64,000 nucleotides of DNA, from positions 1-64,000 of the forward strand of contig SZOQ01000008.1 in NCBI GenBank assembly GCA_030272835.1, given 5' to 3'. Of the stretch, positions 16,369-24,806 are shown in pieces. The notes beneath the pieces are model-generated. The model made no database searches. It saw nothing but the letters and a program-made list of their open reading frames with translations, and was not told the origin of the DNA. This stretch comes from 2-12-FULL-60-25 sp003576745 (GTDB lineage: Bacteria; Patescibacteriota; Patescibacteriia; 2-12-FULL-60-25). The number at the start of each line of letters is the position of its first letter. Positions within the stretch are counted from its first letter, which is position 1. The position numbers and the translations under genes are program-made.

Positions 16369-16506
16369 GAACTTCCGACGTCATCTTACGATGAGGCGGC
16401 ATCGGATGTTCCGATGGATCAAGCCGCCCGACATGGGTGTGGTGTGGGGTTGGGAGTTCGTTTCTCCCTACTATGTTGCGTCGCTCGCAAGCGAAGCGAC
16501 AGCGAA

Positions 16507-16549
16507 CGCCCGGACATTCGCGCACTGCCCCTGTCTCGGGCGGTTTTTG
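16507..16549 (+). terminator. Intrinsic terminator of the short-gene unit
   Basis: Stem CGCCCGGACA with TGTCTCGGGCG (one bulge) followed by GTTTTTG; it lies directly before the promoter of the 554-aa gene. Confidence 0.6.
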
Positions 16550-16551
16550 CA

Positions 16552-16580
16552 TTGACAAAAACGTGGAATCACGGTATCCG
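16552..16580 (+). promoter_or_regulatory. Promoter of the GT-C-like membrane protein gene
   Basis: TTGACA, 17 bp, TATCCG; leader of about 25 nt before the ATG at 16612. Confidence 0.7.
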
Positions 16581-16611
16581 AGGAGAGCACATTTCACATT
16601 CGGAGACCTGA

Positions 16612-18276
16612 ATGGGACTGAACCATCAACATTTGCGGATGATTGCGCGCGCGCTTGCGCTCTATGCGCCCGTATGGGCGGCAGCGCTGCTTGCGCACAG
16701 CGCTTCACTGAAAAGCGGCTTTGTTTTTGACGATAATAGGCTGCTTCTCGAAAATGCCTATGTAAAAGAATTCGGCGGACTCAAGACACTGCTCACGCAC
16801 AGCCTATTCTCGACCACGCCGTTTCCGTTCGAAGGGACGTATTATCGGCCGGTATCGAGCTTGAGCTACTGGCTCACCTGGCAATTGTTCAAAGACAATG
16901 CCGCACTGCATCATGCGGTAAATATCGTCCTCCATGCCATGGTGGCAAGCCTCCTTCTGCGGACGCTCGCCGCATATGGGGTGCGAAGCGCCATTGCGCG
17001 CATTGTTGCCATCCTTTTTGCCGTTCATCCCGTAACCGCGGAAATCGTGGATTATATCGGCGGGAGGCAGGATCTCTTGGGCTGGGCCATTACCCTTGCG
17101 TGTCTCAGCCAGCTTCCCCGCATGAAGCGGACGACCTCCATTGCCATTCTCTCTTGTGCCGGCACGGTGCTCGCTCTGTTCTGCCGCGAATTCTTTGCTA
17201 CGGCGGCCATGCTCTTCGTCATCGGATCCGCCGTAAGGCCGGATGACCATTCGCAAACGCGATCTCGTCTTGCGGCGAGCGCCGCGGGCGCTTGCGCTGG
17301 CATCGGCATCGACATGGCGCTCCGGCATGCATTCGACATTCCGCGTATTCCGTTTCGGGAGCTCATAACGGCAAACACGCCGAGAGTTCTGTGGGGAACG
17401 GGTTCTCGGCTCCTCAAAATCGTGTTCTGGCCATCGGACGTGGTGTCAGGGACGAGCATACATCCCCAGCCCGCCATGTTCGCCCTCCTGACTCTTCTCC
17501 CCCTCGCGGTGCTTGCGTTTCTCGTATGGCGTTTGCGCCGACGAAGCCTTTGCCTCATGGGCATGGCGGGGAGCGCCACGATTGTTCTCTCCATCCTGCT
17601 CCCCCTCTACATTGCAGAGACAGAGTGGGTGCTCGGAGACCGTTACGGCTACGAAACGCTCGTTGGAGTGGCGCTGCTTGCCGGCGCCTGGGCGGAACAG
17701 TTTGCGTCAACAGTAACGATCCGCCTGCCATCGGCCATGGTCCGCCGATTCGTATGGGCCGCCCCGTTCCTTATTGCGGTCGCCGTTATCCCGCTCACGC
17801 GAGGACGCGCCTTCTGTTATACGGACGACGAAGTCCTGGCGGAGTGCGATGCCCTAACGAGACCGCACGATGCTCTTGTCCTTCTGCGGCGTTCCCATCA
17901 GTTGCAGGGAAGCGGCCAAATTGACCGCGCATTTCCGTACTGCGCCGCGTATCTTGAACGCGCGCCGGAACGGCGACTGCATGTTGCCGACTGTATCGGA
18001 AACTATATGCTCCTGCATGACCGGGCGGCCATGGCGGTTCCCTTTCTGCGGGATGTCGCGTATGCCCGCCCTCGGTGGATCCAATCGCGAAGCACCTACT
18101 TTTTGGCGCTGGCGCTCGCCGGAGATTATGACGGCGCCGATCGGGAAATCGGCAAATGGAAACGCCGGTTTCCGAATGCCGCAGATCTGGACGCCTCGGC
18201 CCGCGAGGTCCAGCTTGTCAAAAGCGGAAAAAAGATCCCTCTCTCCTATGCGGGGTTGCGGCGGGCATCACGATGA
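16612..18276 (+). CDS. Multi-pass membrane protein, TMTC/PMT-like GT-C glycosyltransferase
   Basis: A 554-residue protein with about ten membrane segments in residues 10-400 and a soluble C-terminal part of about 140 residues that looks like degenerate TPR helices. The N-terminal loop has SGFVFDDNRLLLENAYV, the acidic DD motif of GT-C enzymes, followed by YYRPVSSLSYWLTWQL and LFAVHPVTAEIVDYIGGRQD, all typical of the DUF1736/TMTC family that moves mannose or other sugars from polyprenyl-phosphate onto exported proteins. The substrate here is unknown. It has its own promoter and a strong terminator, so it is monocistronic. Confidence 0.75.
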   Translation: MGLNHQHLRMIARALALYAPVWAAALLAHSASLKSGFVFDDNRLLLENAYVKEFGGLKTLLTHSLFSTTPFPFEGTYYRPVSSLSYWLTWQLFKDNAALHHAVNIVLHAMVASLLLRTLAAYGVRSAIARIVAILFAVHPVTAEIVDYIGGRQDLLGWAITLACLSQLPRMKRTTSIAILSCAGTVLALFCREFFATAAMLFVIGSAVRPDDHSQTRSRLAASAAGACAGIGIDMALRHAFDIPRIPFRELITANTPRVLWGTGSRLLKIVFWPSDVVSGTSIHPQPAMFALLTLLPLAVLAFLVWRLRRRSLCLMGMAGSATIVLSILLPLYIAETEWVLGDRYGYETLVGVALLAGAWAEQFASTVTIRLPSAMVRRFVWAAPFLIAVAVIPLTRGRAFCYTDDEVLAECDALTRPHDALVLLRRSHQLQGSGQIDRAFPYCAAYLERAPERRLHVADCIGNYMLLHDRAAMAVPFLRDVAYARPRWIQSRSTYFLALALAGDYDGADREIGKWKRRFPNAADLDASAREVQLVKSGKKIPLSYAGLRRASR

Positions 18277-18285
18277 TATTGGTAC

Positions 18286-18313
18286 AGGACGGCTCTCGAG
18301 CCGTCCTTTTTTG
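18286..18313 (+). terminator. Intrinsic terminator
   Basis: Perfect 9-bp stem (AGGACGGCT with AGCCGTCCT), tetraloop CTCG, followed by TTTTTT. Confidence 0.9.
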
Positions 18314-18327
18314 TGCCTCCGGAGCGC

Positions 18328-18356
18328 TTTTCAAAATACGGAAACCATGCTAGCTT
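18328..18356 (+). promoter_or_regulatory. Possible rny promoter
   Basis: TTTTCA, 17 bp, TAGCTT with a TGC extension; it would give a leader of about 180 nt before rny, unusually long for this genome. Confidence 0.4.
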
Positions 18357-18542
18357 CATGGTGCGAATTGGCTAGCAATTAATCTGATCCGGATGACAAA
18401 GGTACGCATCGCGAAGGACGTACGGAATGCCTTGAACACGAACAAATGTCCATAAGGACAGTAACGTCGGTTGAGGGATAGAAACGGAACAGCGCGACAA
18501 ACCGAAAAGGTTTTGCCTTTGAATACGCCGGACGGCTCATAT

Positions 18543-20066
18543 ATGAGTTATGTTTTTCTTGCGATTGCGGGCGGAGCAATAGGCCTGGCTATTGGATGGC
18601 TTGTCCGAGACAATAAGGGAAAGAGCGACATTAATTCCGCAGAAGCGAAAGCGGAAAAAATCATCAAAGAAGCCGAGTCCAAGGAACAGGACGTACTCCT
18701 GCGCGCAAAGGACAAGGCCGTGAAAATCCTGGAGGAGGCGCGGCTTGAGGAAAAAAAGGCGCTCGAGGAAATGAAGCGCCAGCGCGACGAACTTTTTGAA
18801 CGCGAAAATACCTTCAGCCAGAAACTCATCGAAATCGACGAGCAAAAAACGCGCGTCGAAGAAAGCAGGAAAAAGGCGGAGGAAGAATTACAAAGACTCG
18901 AGGAGCTCAAACTCGAGGAAACTAAAAAACTGGAAGAAGTGGCGGGTCTCACCGAAGCAGAGGCCATGGAGCGTATTTTAAAACTCGTGGAGGACCGTAA
19001 CAGGGACGCCGTCCTATCGCGCATGCGGAAACTGGATGAACAATCGCAAGAGGAAATCGACCGGAAGGCAAAAAACATCCTGGCAGTGGCCGTCCAGCGC
19101 CAGGCGGCAAGCCATGTGCAGGAAACGACCACGTCGCACTTGGAGCTCCCGAGCGATGAAATGAAGGGGCGCATTATCGGACGCGAAGGGCGGAACATCA
19201 AAGCCATCGAGAACCTCACGGGCTGTGAGCTCGTGGTGGACGAAACGCCCGGGATGATTACGATCAGCGGCTTTTCGCCTATACGGCGCCAGGTGGCCAA
19301 ACGCGCGCTTGAAAAACTCATTGAGGACGGACGCATTCACCCTGGAAGAATCGAGGAGGCTGTTATGGAAGCCAAGCGGGAACTCGCGCTTGATATGAAA
19401 AAGGCCGGCGAGGACGCCCTGTATGAAATGGGTATTTCCGTGGCCGATGTGGATCCCAAACTCGTACAAATTCTCGGCCGCATGAAATACCGCACGAGCT
19501 TCGGACAGAATGCCCTGCTTCACTCCCTGGAGGTTGCCAAGCTTTCCGTCGCCATCGGCGAACAGCTGGGCGCGGATATGCATGTCTGCCGCGTCGGAGG
19601 ACTCTTCCATGATATCGGCAAGGCGGTGGATCATGACTTGCAGGGAGGCCATCCGGAGCTGGGGTATCAAATCCTGAAAAAATTCGGCTATCCCGAAGAA
19701 ATTTACTATCAGTCCATCGGACACCATGAAGACAAGCCGAAAACGCTGGAAGCCGTCATCATTAAGGCGGCGGATGCCATTAGCGGAGCGCGGCCCGGCG
19801 CGCGCAAAGATTCTTTCGAGCTTTACGTGAAGCGTCTGGAGCAGCTTGAAGAAACCGTTCAATCCTTCCCGGGCATCGAAAAAGTGTATGCGATTCAGGC
19901 GGGCCGCGAAGTCCGCGTATTCGTGAACCCTTCGGAGGTAGACGACCTTGAGGCGGAGAAACTCGCGCGCGATATTGCCAGCAAGCTAGAACAGGAATTG
20001 AAATATCCAGGTGAAATCCGCGTCACGCTCATTCGTGAAAAACGCGTAACGGAATTCGCGCGATAG
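18543..20066 (+). CDS. rny: Ribonuclease Y
   Basis: A 507-residue membrane-anchored endoribonuclease that starts mRNA decay. Order of parts: an N-terminal membrane helix (YVFLAIAGGAIGLAIGWLV), a long coiled coil rich in Glu/Lys/Arg (about residues 25-190), a KH domain with GRIIGREGRNIKAIENL, and an HD domain with HSLEVAKLSVAIGEQLG and FHDIGKAVDHD. Length is typical. The start MSYVFLA at 18543 gives the expected short N-terminus before the helix. ymdB follows 110 bp downstream, the same pairing as in Firmicutes, with repeat copy F between them. Confidence 0.94.
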   Translation: MSYVFLAIAGGAIGLAIGWLVRDNKGKSDINSAEAKAEKIIKEAESKEQDVLLRAKDKAVKILEEARLEEKKALEEMKRQRDELFERENTFSQKLIEIDEQKTRVEESRKKAEEELQRLEELKLEETKKLEEVAGLTEAEAMERILKLVEDRNRDAVLSRMRKLDEQSQEEIDRKAKNILAVAVQRQAASHVQETTTSHLELPSDEMKGRIIGREGRNIKAIENLTGCELVVDETPGMITISGFSPIRRQVAKRALEKLIEDGRIHPGRIEEAVMEAKRELALDMKKAGEDALYEMGISVADVDPKLVQILGRMKYRTSFGQNALLHSLEVAKLSVAIGEQLGADMHVCRVGGLFHDIGKAVDHDLQGGHPELGYQILKKFGYPEEIYYQSIGHHEDKPKTLEAVIIKAADAISGARPGARKDSFELYVKRLEQLEETVQSFPGIEKVYAIQAGREVRVFVNPSEVDDLEAEKLARDIASKLEQELKYPGEIRVTLIREKRVTEFAR

Positions 20067-20067
20067 G

Positions 20068-20170
20068 TACGGGGGTTCGGGTTACGGGGCGTATGGCTCA
20101 CGGCGCAAGGCTCATGGCTCACGGCTTAAGGCCCATACCTCACGACCCACGCCCTACTCCCTACTTCCTC
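20068..20170 (+). repeat. Intergenic mosaic repeat, copy F
   Basis: Short copy: ggttcgggttacggggcg, tggctcacggcgcaaggc, cctcacgacccacgccc, ctactccctacttcctcccc. It occupies the whole rny-ymdB gap. Confidence 0.8.
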
Positions 20171-20175
20171 CCCAT

Positions 20176-20976
20176 ATGTTCACCATCCTCTATTTGGGCG
20201 ATATCGTCGGAAAGCTGGGAAGGAAGGCCGTGCAAACGGCGCTTCCGGATTTAAAAATGCGCTACAAGCCCGATCTCGTTATCGGGAATGTCGAGAACCT
20301 GACGCACGGCGTTGGCATTTCTCCGAAGGCGATGCGGGAAATGCTGGACGCCGGCGTGAATGCCTTCACGTCCGGCAATCATATCTGGGGAAACCCGGAA
20401 GGAACTCCGCTCCTGGATGATGCCGAATGGAAACTGGTCCGGCCGGCGAATGTTCCCGCATCCAAGAAAGGCAGAGGCTCGATCGTGCTGAACATGAACG
20501 GTGTCCGCGTGTTACTTATCAATCTCATGGGATCTTTGTTCACAACGACCGCTGATGACGTGTCGAATGCCTTTCCTGCGTTGGACGACATTTTGAAGAC
20601 GAACGAGGGAATGTATGATGTGGCCTTTGTGGACATGCATGCGGAGCTCACGGCGGAAAAAGAAGCGCTCGGCCATTATGCGGACGGACGGGTTGCGGCG
20701 GTCATCGGCAGCCACACCCATGTGCCCACGGCCGACGCGAAAATTCTCCCCGGGGGGACGGCCTATTGCACAGATGCCGGAAGGGTCGGGGCCTATACCT
20801 CCGTCCTCGGCTTTGAACCATCGTCGGTGATCAACCGTTTTTTGACCGGGGAAAGAACGCCATATACCTTGCCGGACCGCGGCAAAGCCGAACTAAATGG
20901 CGTCGTTATCACGGCCGATCCGGCTACGGGAAAAGCCGTTACCATTGTGCCGATTCGGAACCTTGTTGAGTGCTAG
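20176..20976 (+). CDS. ymdB: YmdB-family metallophosphoesterase
   Basis: A 266-residue phosphodiesterase of the TIGR00282/YmdB family, known to cleave 2',3'-cyclic nucleotides and to affect RNase Y-dependent RNA decay. Metal-binding motifs are visible: YLGDIVGKLGRKAV, GNVENLTHG, FTSGNHIWGNPE, VDMHAELTAEKEA and IGSHTHVPTAD. Length is normal. It lies downstream of rny. The HU promoter overlaps its last codons. Confidence 0.92.
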   Translation: MFTILYLGDIVGKLGRKAVQTALPDLKMRYKPDLVIGNVENLTHGVGISPKAMREMLDAGVNAFTSGNHIWGNPEGTPLLDDAEWKLVRPANVPASKKGRGSIVLNMNGVRVLLINLMGSLFTTTADDVSNAFPALDDILKTNEGMYDVAFVDMHAELTAEKEALGHYADGRVAAVIGSHTHVPTADAKILPGGTAYCTDAGRVGAYTSVLGFEPSSVINRFLTGERTPYTLPDRGKAELNGVVITADPATGKAVTIVPIRNLVEC

Positions 20977-20994
20977 GCAAAAAACCGCTATCCT
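20966..20994 (+). promoter_or_regulatory. Promoter of the HU gene
   Basis: TTGAGT, 17 bp, TATCCT, overlapping the end of ymdB; leader of about 45 nt. Confidence 0.65.
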
Positions 20995-21046
20995 CCCATG
21001 TATCGAGCTAATCCCTGTGGAAAGTCCACAGCTTTCCCGCGGTTCT

Positions 21047-21409
21047 ATGAATAAAGCCGAACTCATTACCCATATTTCAGATAAAGTAGGCCTGACCAAA
21101 AAACAGGCCGATGACATGGTTGAAGCTTTTGTGGATATTGTAACCAATACCCTCCAAAAGGGCGGCGAGGTTACCATCGCGGGCTTCGGAACATTCATGT
21201 CGAAACGGCGGCAGGGCCGCACCGGGGTCAATCCCCAAAACCCCGCGGAAAAAATACAAATCCCTTCTGTTACGGTTCCAAAATTCAAGGCGGGCAAAGG
21301 ATTAAAAGACGCGCTCAAAGCCAGCAATCCTCCGAGCATGGACGGGCCTTCAACAGCTCCTCTGCAGGCTCCCCCGAATCCGCCGCCGGCACCAACCCCT
21401 GGCATGTAA
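21047..21409 (+). CDS. HU/IHF-family DNA-binding protein with Pro-rich tail
   Basis: A 120-residue nucleoid protein. Residues 1-92 are a standard HU fold: MNKAELITHISDKVGLTKKQ, then GGEVTIAGFGTFMSKRRQG, RTGVNPQNPAEKIQIPSV and PKFKAGKGLKDALK. The last 28 residues are a Pro/Ala-rich tail (QAPPNPPPAPTPGM) not found in ordinary HU. Longer in-frame ATGs exist inside ymdB, but the promoter at 20966-20994 and the conserved HU start fix 21047. A hairpin follows the stop. Confidence 0.93.
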   Translation: MNKAELITHISDKVGLTKKQADDMVEAFVDIVTNTLQKGGEVTIAGFGTFMSKRRQGRTGVNPQNPAEKIQIPSVTVPKFKAGKGLKDALKASNPPSMDGPSTAPLQAPPNPPPAPTPGM

Positions 21410-21414
21410 TCGCT

Positions 21415-21439
21415 AAACGCTCCGTCCGACGGAGCGTTT
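21415..21439 (+). terminator. Hairpin terminator after the HU gene
   Basis: Perfect 11-bp stem (AAACGCTCCGT with ACGGAGCGTTT), loop CCG; the T run is weak (TTTGTG). Confidence 0.65.
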
Positions 21440-21460
21440 GTGTGATACGATACTGCCCAT

Positions 21461-22522
21461 ATGGCCGCGATTGCGCAGACCGCCGGGATGCTCCCGGTTC
21501 TCAAAAAAGCTTCGGAGCTGAATGCGTCGGATGTCCACTGTATGGTGGATTTTCCACCCGTATTCCGTTCGAACGGCAATCTCGCGCCAAGCGCTGAGTT
21601 CCCGGCGTATACGCAGGAAACGCTGCTGAAACAAATCGATGAGCTCATTTCGGAAGAACAGGCCAAGCGCTATCGCGATGACCGAGAACTCGACACCTCC
21701 GTAGTATTGCCCACAGGCGAGCGATTTCGCGTGAATGTCTTTTGGGAAAAAGGGAATCCGGCCTTGGCCGCGCGATATATTCCGGCCTCGATTCCCTCGC
21801 TGGATGATCTCCTGGCGCCGGAAGCCGCGTATGATTTTGTCGGACTGAATCAGGGGCTCGTCCTCGTAACCGGACCCACAGGTGCCGGAAAATCAACGCT
21901 CATCGCGTCCATGATCGAAGAGATCAATAACACGCGCAAAGAGCACATCATCACTCTGGAAGATCCGATTGAATTTCTGTACGCGTCCAAGCAGAGCTAT
22001 ATTGTCCAGCGGCAATTCGGCCAGGACTTTTTGTCCTTCCCGGAAGGATTAAAGCATATTCTCCGGCAGGATCCCGACATTATCCTCGTGGGGGAAATGC
22101 GCGACCTCGAAACCATTTCCGCAACCATTACGCTCGCGGAAACGGGGCATTTGGTGTTCGCGACCCTTCATACGAACAGCGCGCCGGAAACCATCGACCG
22201 CATCGTAGATGCCTTCCCGAGCCATCAGCAGCCGCAAATCCGTCTCCAGCTCGCTTTCGTGCTCCGCGGAATTATTTCTCAGATTCTCATTCCAAAAGTG
22301 GATGGGTCGCTCATTGCGGCGCACGAGGTGCTCGTGAACAATACCGCCATCGGCAATCTCATCCGTGAGGCGAAAACTACGCAGATCCCGAATGTTCTGT
22401 ACAGCTCCCCGGATTTACATATGAATACCTTGGACCAGGAACTGCATTGGCTCGTGAACGAGGGTTTTATTACGCCCGAAACCGCAAGGATCCACGCGAG
22501 AAAACCGGAATCATTCCAATAA
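21461..22522 (+). CDS. pilT: Type IV pilus retraction ATPase PilT
   Basis: A 353-residue hexameric secretion ATPase that retracts type IV pili. Walker A is VTGPTGAGKSTLIASM near residue 135, the Asp box follows (HIITLEDPIEFLY), Walker B is DPDIILVGEMRDLETI and the His box is TGHLVFATLHTNSAPETIDR. The family AIRAG-like C-terminus is not obvious; the C-terminus here ends ARIHARKPESFQ. A TGATACGAT extended -10 lies 9 nt before the ATG. No other pilus gene is in the window. Patescibacteria commonly keep type IV pili, thought to help attach to host cells. Confidence 0.92.
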   Translation: MAAIAQTAGMLPVLKKASELNASDVHCMVDFPPVFRSNGNLAPSAEFPAYTQETLLKQIDELISEEQAKRYRDDRELDTSVVLPTGERFRVNVFWEKGNPALAARYIPASIPSLDDLLAPEAAYDFVGLNQGLVLVTGPTGAGKSTLIASMIEEINNTRKEHIITLEDPIEFLYASKQSYIVQRQFGQDFLSFPEGLKHILRQDPDIILVGEMRDLETISATITLAETGHLVFATLHTNSAPETIDRIVDAFPSHQQPQIRLQLAFVLRGIISQILIPKVDGSLIAAHEVLVNNTAIGNLIREAKTTQIPNVLYSSPDLHMNTLDQELHWLVNEGFITPETARIHARKPESFQ

Positions 22523-22646
22523 GAGACTCCTGATGTATCCGAATTTGCGAATGCATCATTCGCCTTATTCGATTGAACACGTTTTCAAATTCATCAACCG
22601 ACACGCAAAAGAAAAAATTCGTCTTCGCGTGATTTGCTTTTCGTCT

Positions 22647-23918
22647 CTATTCCTTTACAAACGCCTCAACCTCTTCCTGAATGTCCTGCAATGTAACAAA
22701 GCGGGATTCGGAGGAGTCTCGAAACTTCCACTCTACGGCGTCTTCCTTGAGCGTCTTTTCCGATACGACCAAACGAAGCGGCATACCGAGCAAATCCGCA
22801 TCCGCGAATTTCTGCCCGGGGGATGCATCCTCGCGGTCATCCCAGAGCGCGTCGATTCCTTGCTTGGAAAGATCGTCCGCCAGGGTCTCGGCCGTGTTCA
22901 CAATGCGCTCCTGCACGGTTTCATCCTTGGAGTGGAGTGAAACGAGATGAACGGGATACGGCGCTACATTCTTGGGCCAGCGAATGCCGTCATCGTCATG
23001 TAGCGCTTCCACGATAGAGCCCACAAGGCGCGTGGTTCCGATGCCGTAACAGCCCATGTATACTCGCTGCCGCGCGCCGTCTTCATCCGTAAACTCCACG
23101 TCAAAATCTTCCGCGAACTTCTGGCCCAAATCGAAGATGTTGCCGGCTTCAATACCCTTTTCCATGCCGAGCGATGCGCCGCAGGACGGGCAGGCATCCC
23201 CCTGTCGCACGGTCGCGATTTCCGTATTCTGCGCGAACGTGCAGGACGGGCAGGCTAAAATAATGTCCTCGCCCGCCGGCGTAAGTACATGGAATTCGTG
23301 GGAATATTTTTTCGTAAACGACCCGCCGGACGCTTCAACCACCTTCACCGTCAAGCCGCATCGCGTATAAATACGGACATATGCCTCCAGCGCCTTCTGA
23401 TAGAACGCTTCGAGATCTTCCTTTGTGCGGTGAAAGGAATATAAGTCCTTCATGCCGAATTCGCGGCCGCGCAATATGCCGCTTTTCGCGCGGAGTTCAT
23501 CGCGGAATTTTGTTTGGATTTGATACACGGCTACCGGAAGATCCTTATATGATTTCACGAACGAACCCACGAGCGGGGTAACGATTTCTTCATGCGTCGG
23601 ACCCAGCGCGTATTCCTGTCCGGTCTGACTTTTCACTTTGAACATGACGTCAATGGTGTCCCAGCGCCCGGTTCTGATCCACGGCTCCTTGGGCAAAAGC
23701 GCCGGCATGAGGACTTCCTGCGCGCCGAGGGCATTCAGCTCATCGCGAATAATCGCCTCAACCTTTCGAAGCGCCCGAAGGCCGAGTGGCAACCAGGAAT
23801 ATACGCCGGCCGCCTCCTGCCGTACGAATCCGCCGCGGATGAGGTATTTCGCATTCGCGCTCTCGGCCTCCTGCGGAGCCTCCTTCGCAGTTTTGGTAAG
23901 CAAGTGGGTCATGCGCAT
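22647..23918 (-). CDS. proS: Prolyl-tRNA synthetase, compact form without the editing insertion
   Basis: A 423-residue class II synthetase that charges tRNA-Pro. Motif 1 region: FVRQEAAGVYSWLPLGLRAL; motif 2: KFRDELRAKSGILRGREFGM; motif 3: MGCYGIGTTRLVGSIVEAL; the anticodon-binding domain closes the protein. Where bacterial ProRS normally has an editing domain of about 180 residues, only a short segment with two CPSC pairs is present, perhaps a zinc ribbon. The start at 23918 is set by a TTGCCC-17-TACCCT promoter whose transcript would begin about 3 nt before it; longer frames start upstream of the promoter. Confidence 0.93.
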   Translation of the reverse strand: MRMTHLLTKTAKEAPQEAESANAKYLIRGGFVRQEAAGVYSWLPLGLRALRKVEAIIRDELNALGAQEVLMPALLPKEPWIRTGRWDTIDVMFKVKSQTGQEYALGPTHEEIVTPLVGSFVKSYKDLPVAVYQIQTKFRDELRAKSGILRGREFGMKDLYSFHRTKEDLEAFYQKALEAYVRIYTRCGLTVKVVEASGGSFTKKYSHEFHVLTPAGEDIILACPSCTFAQNTEIATVRQGDACPSCGASLGMEKGIEAGNIFDLGQKFAEDFDVEFTDEDGARQRVYMGCYGIGTTRLVGSIVEALHDDDGIRWPKNVAPYPVHLVSLHSKDETVQERIVNTAETLADDLSKQGIDALWDDREDASPGQKFADADLLGMPLRLVVSEKTLKEDAVEWKFRDSSESRFVTLQDIQEEVEAFVKE

Positions 23919-23927
23919 AATGGCCAT

Positions 23928-23956
23928 AGGGTAGAACGGGGAGGCTATGCGGGCAA
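23928..23956 (-). promoter_or_regulatory. proS promoter
   Basis: Minus strand TTGCCC, 17 bp, TACCCT; essentially leaderless. Confidence 0.65.
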
Positions 23957-24005
23957 GCATCGCGAATATCGGCAAACTCCCATACGTGACTGATAAGGAG
24001 AGTCC

Positions 24006-24034
24006 TTTACAGTCCGTTCTCTTTCTCGTAGATT
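24006..24034 (+). promoter_or_regulatory. Promoter of the Cys-rich protein gene
   Basis: TTTACA, 17 bp, TAGATT; leader of about 26 nt with a Shine-Dalgarno site. Confidence 0.7.
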
Positions 24035-24066
24035 CTTGGAAGTTCATTCACCTTCGGGAGGAAACC

Positions 24067-24330
24067 ATGGCGGTTATTGCTCGACTCTGCAAAGGATGTT
24101 CGTATAAACAGTGCTATTGCGTGAAGTGCGGTGGACCGCTCGGATTCTCGAATAACACGGCAAAGCTCTGCTGGTCACACGCGCATGCCTTTGTGCACGG
24201 AAAAAACGGGTGTCAAACGTGCGCGTCCGGAACCGTCACGGAAAACGATGTCGAAGCCCATATCTGCGCGGAGTGCGGCGGTCTATTTGGAAGCATCTGT
24301 TGCCGACCGGACTGCGAAACCATGGCGTAA
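24067..24330 (+). CDS. Cysteine-rich small protein, probable zinc-binding
   Basis: An 87-residue protein with 14 cysteines, arranged as CKGC, CYCVKC, CQTC, CAEC and CC pairs plus His residues (SHAHAFVHG), so it should bind two or three zinc ions. It has no signal peptide. The ATG is 4 nt after GGGAGGAAA, a strong Shine-Dalgarno site, and it has its own promoter and terminator. No named family is recognised; a nucleic-acid-binding zinc-ribbon role is a guess. It lies divergent from proS. Confidence 0.75.
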   Translation: MAVIARLCKGCSYKQCYCVKCGGPLGFSNNTAKLCWSHAHAFVHGKNGCQTCASGTVTENDVEAHICAECGGLFGSICCRPDCETMA

Positions 24331-24366
24331 CTTCATCCTGTAAGCACTCGATGCGCTTTTTCCACA

Positions 24367-24390
24367 AAACCTGTCTCTCGGCAGGTTTTT
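24367..24390 (+). terminator. Intrinsic terminator of the Cys-rich gene
   Basis: Stem AAACCTGTC with GGCAGGTTT, loop TCTC, followed by TTTTTG. Confidence 0.75.
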
Positions 24391-24511
24391 GTATCGGCAG
24401 AACGCAACCCTATCTAACTTCCTGATACACACGCAAGAGGATCGTCTGCAAACCCGCGCCGCATCACAAAAACGCGCGCACGGAAAAAGCTCGTAACGCG
24501 CGTTTCATGCA

Positions 24512-24588
24512 TGGTGCGTCGCCTCGGAATCGAACCGAGAACCTTGGGCTTAAGAGGCCCCTGCTCTAACCAATTGAGCTAGCGACGC
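24512..24588 (-). tRNA. tRNA-Lys (CTT)
   Basis: Complete cloverleaf on the minus strand: acceptor GCGTCGC/GCGACGC, D-arm GCTC...GAGC, anticodon loop CTCTTAA with anticodon CTT, T-arm CTCGG-TTCGATT-CCGAG, discriminator A and encoded CCA. One mismatch sits at the top of the anticodon stem (G27-A43). Confidence 0.93.
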
Positions 24589-24608
24589 TTGTTCTATTTT
24601 GCCGCGAG

Positions 24609-24637
24609 ACAATATCGGGATTTTTCATGATTGTCAA
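24609..24637 (-). promoter_or_regulatory. tRNA-Lys promoter
   Basis: Minus strand TTGACA, 17 bp, TATTGT, ending about 20 nt before the tRNA. Confidence 0.8.
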
Positions 24638-24657
24638 CGAAATCGAAGGCCTCAGCC

Positions 24658-24686
24658 TTGCCGGATTGGACGATTTCCCCTATGAT
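24658..24686 (+). promoter_or_regulatory. tRNA-Arg promoter
   Basis: TTGCCG, 17 bp, TATGAT, ending 10 nt before the tRNA; nearly no 5' leader to trim. Confidence 0.8.
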
Positions 24687-24696
24687 CCGTTCGCTC

Positions 24697-24773
24697 GCGC
24701 CCCTAGCTCAGCTGGATAGAGCGCTTCCCTCCGGAGGAAGAGGTCAGACGTTCGAATCGTCTGGGGCGCACCA
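24697..24773 (+). tRNA. tRNA-Arg (CCG)
   Basis: Complete cloverleaf: acceptor GCGCCCC/GGGGCGC, D-arm GCTC...GAGC, anticodon stem CTTCC/GGAAG with loop CTCCGGA (anticodon CCG), T-arm AGACG-TTCGAAT-CGTCT, discriminator A and encoded CCA. Confidence 0.97.
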
Positions 24774-24774
24774 A

Positions 24775-24802
24775 AAACATCCCGGCACGCCGGGATGTTT
24801 TT
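24775..24802. terminator. Bidirectional intrinsic terminator
   Basis: Perfect 8-bp stem (CATCCCGG with CCGGGATG) around CACG, flanked by AAAAA and TTTTT. It serves tRNA-Arg on the plus strand and the lipoprotein gene on the minus strand. Confidence 0.9.
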
Positions 24803-24806
24803 GTAT

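Noticed and set aside
21416..21440. HU terminator as an operator palindrome
   Set aside because: Its place after the stop and its 11-bp stem with a short loop fit a terminator better.
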